From assembly GCA_011055275.1 (NCBI GenBank), contig DSEZ01000079.1:1-7989 (forward strand): 7,989 nt of DNA, read 5' to 3'. Numbering within the stretch: the first letter of the stretch is position 1; each line of letters begins with the position of its first letter. Shown here one piece after another: positions 4,988 through 7,989 of this stretch. The translations under genes were made by a program, and so were the position numbers. This DNA is from Thermoprotei archaeon (GTDB taxonomy: Archaea > Thermoproteota > Thermoprotei_A > Marsarchaeales > UBA168). The notes under the pieces are model-generated. The model was not told where the DNA came from. It was given only the letters and a program-made list of their open reading frames with translations, and made no database searches.

Positions 4988-5416
4988 TTGCATCCACACG
5001 GAAGAAGGGACGGCTGGAGGGTGAAGGGACTGCGGTGGTGGATAATGAGCGCGCTATCCGAGGGACCCAAAAACGGCGCTGAGATATCAAGCTGGATAGA
5101 GGGAAGAAGCGAGGGCTTCTGGCGTCCGTCACCTGGCTCACTTTACCCAATGCTGGCCCAGCTGTGCGAGGAGGGCATAATAAAGAAGTGTGAGGATGGC
5201 AGGTACCGCCTCGTGGTTGGGCTGGGGCCAAGCTTCTGGAGGGTTGCCTCGGGCCCCATCTCGGTCGACGTGGCCATGAACGAGGTTGAAAGCTACATAG
5301 CATACATAGAAGATTTGGCCAAGATAGAGCCGGATAAGGTTAGGGGATACTCCCAAAAAATAAAAGAGATGGCCGAAAGGCTTCAAAAGCTCGCCGTCAA
5401 TCAGCGATATTTTTGA
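4988..5416 (+). CDS. PadR-family winged-helix transcriptional regulator
   Basis: PadR proteins are small dimeric DNA-binding regulators, often repressors released by small molecules. The 142-residue product has the family pattern in order: a leading helix with LRWWIMSALSEGPKNGAEI (about 15-33), the recognition region with FWRPSPGSLYPMLAQLCEEG (about 44-63), a short wing (KKCEDGRYRL), then a C-terminal helix with heptad-like IAYIEDLAKIEPDKV and KIKEMAERLQKL likely used for dimerisation. TTG 4988 is chosen because a Shine-Dalgarno site precedes it; GTG 5021 would trim the first helix and ATG 5046 would remove it. The last 16 bases overlap the end of the converging carboxypeptidase gene. Its target and ligand cannot be inferred; alaX just upstream is not an obvious target. 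Confidence 0.88.
   Translation: MHPHGRRDGWRVKGLRWWIMSALSEGPKNGAEISSWIEGRSEGFWRPSPGSLYPMLAQLCEEGIIKKCEDGRYRLVVGLGPSFWRVASGPISVDVAMNEVESYIAYIEDLAKIEPDKVRGYSQKIKEMAERLQKLAVNQRYF
5354..5370 (-). terminator. T-rich tract past the carboxypeptidase gene, inside padR
   Basis: On the minus strand the sequence CTCTTTTATTTTTTGGG follows the carboxypeptidase stop by about 30 nt. It is the first strong T-rich tract and a plausible archaeal terminator, although it lies within the coding 3' part of padR, where it encodes PKK-type residues. Confidence 0.4.
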
Positions 5417-6894
5417 TCTATGTACGACGTCAAGTAAGACGGATCGAGGCCTTCTCCAAAGGATTTGCTCAGCAGCTCCCTGGGAGAGTACGTGGCGCCC
5501 CACTTGTGTATCTTTTCGCGCAACCATGCCTTAACCTCGTTAAGCTCTAGCTTGGAGACCTTATCGTAAAGGTCCTTGATATCGTTCATGGCATGATACC
5601 TTGCCTGCGCGGCTATGACGTTCCCAATAGTATATGCGGGAAAGCCTCCTAGCCCTCCGCTCCAGTGGATGTCCTGAAGGACGCCCTCGGCATCATTCTT
5701 GGGCCTTATTCCGAGGTACTTCTCCATTTCTTCGTTCCAGAGTTCTGGTAACTCGTCCACCTTTATCTCATTCGCCATGAGTTCTTTTTCAAGCTCGTAC
5801 CTGAGAAGTATGTGGAAGTTGTAGGTCACCTCATCGGCCTCCACCCTTATGGGGTTGGGACTTACGTGCGCGAAGTAGACGAAGACCTCTTCAGAGTCGT
5901 ACTTCTTAAGGAAGTCGAGATGAGAGCTAAGCAAGGGAAGCACGCCCTCGACGAACTCCCTCGTCCGAGCGATCATGTTTTCCATAAACCTCGACTGGGA
6001 TTCGTGGACTCCGCTCGAGACGCCCCCAGCTAATGGCGTGTAGGCAAGGACCGGGTCGATCTGCAGCTCGTAAAGGGCATGTCCGCCTTCGTGAAGTATC
6101 GAGAAGAACGTGTCCTTGAAGTCATATCCCTTTCTTCTTGTGGTTATCCTCACGTCGTTCAACCCGATGCTTGTGGTAAACGGATGAGGCGAGACGTCTA
6201 CCCTGAACCTGTTCTCATCGTATCCTAGGCGTTTAAGTATCTCCCACTCGGCCGCCTTCATGTCATCATCGTTGTACCTCTCTTCCTCCAGCTTAGACCT
6301 TCTTGTGAAGTAACCCTCGCTGATGATCCTGTCAAGCGTTTTCTTTAGCGAAGGGGCTATGGTTGAGAATATGCCGTCTAAGTCCTTGACGGTTATGCCT
6401 TCTTCGTGGAGGTCGAGAAGGGCGTTGTACGGATGTTCCTCATATCCCAAGTAGTTCGCCATCTCTCTCATCATGTTAACTATCTTTTCAAGATCTGGCT
6501 TGAACTTGGAGAAGTCGCTGGCCTTTTTGGCTTCCCTCCACGATACGCTTGCTTGATTTGTTATAGAGGCAAGCTGCTGAACGAATGCCGGCGGGAGTTT
6601 CGTGTAGACCTTCGTGTTCCTTCTGAGCACTCTTGCAAGCCCTCTCTCGTAATCGTTAAGGCCCTCGGAGCGCTCCAGTTTATCAAGTAGTGACAGGAAG
6701 TCCGGGCTCGTTATCTTTTCCTGAAGCATGAGCTCGAGTTGGGCGTCCGCAAATCCCCTTTCCTCGGCCCCCAGCTTCGGCATGTAAGTTTCTAGGTCCC
6801 ATCCCAAGAGCGCCATGGACTTGTGAAGCGCCCATATGGGCCTGTATTTCTCTGCCAGTTCCCTAGCATATGGGTTTTGAAAAATCTCGTACAT
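5401..6894 (-). CDS. M32-family metallocarboxypeptidase (Taq/Pfu type)
   Basis: This cytoplasmic zinc- or cobalt-dependent enzyme removes C-terminal residues from peptides with broad specificity and likely serves peptide recycling. The 497 residues match the Pyrococcus enzyme (about 499). The M32 signatures occur in order: DVRIT (247-251), metal site HEGGH (268-272) with third ligand E298 in HESQ, then PIRVEADEVTY (348-358), and GGFPAYTIGN near 416-425. The frame extends to a TTG at 6933 that overlaps the ahcY stop, but ATG 6894 is chosen because a TATA box lies 23.5 nt before it and the family N-terminus (M-x-E-x-F-Q-N) begins there. It follows ahcY by 35 nt on the same strand, so it may be both read through from ahcY and separately initiated. 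Its 3' end overlaps padR by 16 bp. Confidence 0.96.
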   Translation of the reverse strand: MYEIFQNPYARELAEKYRPIWALHKSMALLGWDLETYMPKLGAEERGFADAQLELMLQEKITSPDFLSLLDKLERSEGLNDYERGLARVLRRNTKVYTKLPPAFVQQLASITNQASVSWREAKKASDFSKFKPDLEKIVNMMREMANYLGYEEHPYNALLDLHEEGITVKDLDGIFSTIAPSLKKTLDRIISEGYFTRRSKLEEERYNDDDMKAAEWEILKRLGYDENRFRVDVSPHPFTTSIGLNDVRITTRRKGYDFKDTFFSILHEGGHALYELQIDPVLAYTPLAGGVSSGVHESQSRFMENMIARTREFVEGVLPLLSSHLDFLKKYDSEEVFVYFAHVSPNPIRVEADEVTYNFHILLRYELEKELMANEIKVDELPELWNEEMEKYLGIRPKNDAEGVLQDIHWSGGLGGFPAYTIGNVIAAQARYHAMNDIKDLYDKVSKLELNEVKAWLREKIHKWGATYSPRELLSKSFGEGLDPSYLTSYIDQKYR

Positions 6895-6912
6895 TGGTAC
6901 CTGTTGCTTGGG

Positions 6913-6920
6913 CCTTAAAT
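6913..6920 (-). promoter_or_regulatory. TATA box of the M32 carboxypeptidase gene
   Basis: Minus-strand ATTTAAGG lies in the ahcY-carboxypeptidase gap, with the ATTTAA core centred 23.5 nt before ATG 6894. The A-rich GCAAAACC just upstream could act as a BRE. It supports a leaderless transcript independent of ahcY. Confidence 0.55.
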
Positions 6921-6929
6921 GGTTTTGCC

Positions 6930-7988
6930 TCAAGTGCCTTCCTCGAATCCCGTGAGGTACTTGACCTGTTCATCGGTTAGCGAATCTATCGTTATTCCCA
7001 TGCTTCTGAGCTTCAAAAGAGCTACCTGTTCATCCTGCTCTTTCGGGATCGGGTACACTCCCGGCGCGAGTCCCTTTCCGTTTTCCTTGAGGTAAAGCAC
7101 GGACAAGAACTGGTTCGCGAAGCTCATGTCCATCACTTCAGAGGGGTGGCCCTCGGCTGCGGCCAGGTTGACAAGCCTTCCTTCGGCGATTAGAAATAAC
7201 TTCTTTCTGCCCAAGTCGTATTCAACGTTGTTAGGCCTTATCTCTCTCTTCCCCTTGGCCAGCGATTCCAGAGCATTGACGTCGATTTCGACGTTGAAGT
7301 GGCCCGCGTTTGCCAGTATGGCTCCATCCTTCATTAGCTTGAAGTGCTCTTCTCTGATGACCGACTTATCGCCAGTTGCCGTGATGAAGATATCACCTAT
7401 GGGCGCCGCTTCGGTCATGTTGGTTACCCTGAAGCCATCCATACGAGCCCTCAGAGCTCTTATCGCTGAGACTTCGGTAACCACGACTTCGGCTCCCATG
7501 CCCCTGGCCCTGTTAGCAATGCCGCGGCCTACGTGCCCATATCCAGATACAACCACGGTTTTTCCAGCAAGCAAGACGTTAGTGGCCCTTATTATACCGT
7601 CTAAGGCCGATTGTCCCGTGCCGTACACGTTGTCGAAATCCCACTTTGTCTCCGCATCGTTTACTGCCATCAGCGGGAACGTTAGCCTTCCTTGCGATGC
7701 CATGGCCCGCGCCCTTACTATTCCCGTTGTCGTCTCCTCACAGCCTCCGAGAGGCTTCTTCCCCTTTTGAAGGATCGCCAGAGTGAGGTCCCCTCCGTCG
7801 TCAACAATTATATCGGGGTTCTTTTCTGCAACCTGGTCTATAGCCCAGTAATACTCATCTTTGTTCATCCCCCTCCATGCGTACACGTCGATTCCTTCCG
7901 ATACAAGGAATGCCGCGACGTCGTCCTGCGTGCTCAGCGGATTGCTCGCTGCGAGGCTGAATTGGGCCCCAGCAGCCTGAAGCGCTTC
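6930..7988 (-). CDS. ahcY: Adenosylhomocysteinase, 5' end beyond the right window edge
   Basis: The enzyme reversibly splits S-adenosylhomocysteine into adenosine and homocysteine with tightly bound NAD, relieving inhibition of methyltransferases. The visible 352 residues lack about the first 65 of the roughly 415-420 usual in archaea. Motifs, numbered from the first visible residue: SNPLSTQDDVAA (15-26), DDGGDL (63-68), EETTTG (84-89), substrate and catalytic NDAETKWDFDN (110-120), NAD site GYGHVG (149-154), ATGDKSVI (204-211), NAGHFNVEI (227-235), and AEGHPSEVMDMSFANQ (278-293). The C-terminus ends in GFEEGT without the Tyr-rich tail of eukaryotic enzymes, as in archaeal and Thermotoga forms. 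The acidic residue after the second NAD strand is kept (E172), but the usual D-P after it is S-A. A GTG at 7886 is internal, not the start. Confidence 0.97.
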   Translation of the reverse strand, partial: EALQAAGAQFSLAASNPLSTQDDVAAFLVSEGIDVYAWRGMNKDEYYWAIDQVAEKNPDIIVDDGGDLTLAILQKGKKPLGGCEETTTGIVRARAMASQGRLTFPLMAVNDAETKWDFDNVYGTGQSALDGIIRATNVLLAGKTVVVSGYGHVGRGIANRARGMGAEVVVTEVSAIRALRARMDGFRVTNMTEAAPIGDIFITATGDKSVIREEHFKLMKDGAILANAGHFNVEIDVNALESLAKGKREIRPNNVEYDLGRKKLFLIAEGRLVNLAAAEGHPSEVMDMSFANQFLSVLYLKENGKGLAPGVYPIPKEQDEQVALLKLRSMGITIDSLTDEQVKYLTGFEEGT

Positions 7989-7989
7989 C

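Noticed and set aside
7126..7770. 214-residue plus-strand open frame
   Set aside because: It is antisense to ahcY, which has full motif support; the Ser/Ala/Pro-rich translation is a typical shadow of a coding strand.
1..7989. CRISPR array, transposon, integron or prophage signals
   Set aside because: No regularly spaced repeats, no terminal inverted repeats, no transposase or integrase, and gene content is housekeeping throughout.

Overview
The window looks like chromosomal DNA of an archaeon, probably a thermophile; I cannot name the lineage and lean only weakly to the TACK side. The evidence is a stand-alone AlaX editing protein, an M32 carboxypeptidase aligning end to end with the Pyrococcus enzyme, and short-C-terminus adenosylhomocysteinase. 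Arg AGG/AGA and Ile ATA codons are frequent, genes are tightly packed, and most genes lack a Shine-Dalgarno site. Instead, seven genes have an A/T-rich TATA-like box whose centre lies 22.5-24.5 nt upstream of either the ATG itself (lpd, the small membrane protein, alaX, the carboxypeptidase) or a very short leader (osmC-like, lipoyl protein, padR). That fixed spacing was used to choose starts.

Layout. 1-1021 (+): tail of an unidentified gene, then cbiB of cobalamin synthesis. 1022-1212: short spacer with foldable sequence and a likely lpd terminator. 1213-2937 (-): dihydrolipoamide dehydrogenase (lpd) preceded by a small two-helix membrane protein. 2938-3247: 310-bp divergent spacer with competing hairpins and no convincing gene. 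3248-3733 (+): OsmC-family peroxidase-like protein. 3757-3990 (-): 77-residue stand-alone lipoyl-domain protein, convergent with osmC. 4178-5416 (+): AlaX-type alanyl-tRNA editing protein and a PadR-family regulator. 5401-6894 (-): M32 carboxypeptidase, overlapping padR tail to tail. 6930-right edge (-): adenosylhomocysteinase, cut by the window end.

The most interesting part is 1213-3990. Lpd, a free-standing lipoyl-like carrier and a two-cysteine OsmC protein lie together. Bacterial Ohr/OsmC enzymes are known to be reduced by dihydrolipoamide and lipoylated proteins, so these three could form a complete chain: NADH to Lpd to carrier to OsmC to (organic) peroxide. No 2-oxoacid dehydrogenase E1/E2 or glycine cleavage gene is visible nearby to explain Lpd and the carrier otherwise. 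The osmC-like and lipoyl genes, on opposite strands, also share a near-identical promoter block and the same 10 bases GGTCAAAATG at the start, suggesting co-regulation. The function is inference; the motifs and promoter similarity are read directly.

The other genes (cobalamin synthesis, tRNA proofreading, peptide turnover, S-adenosylhomocysteine recycling) are ordinary housekeeping. No mobile element, CRISPR array, rRNA or tRNA was found.
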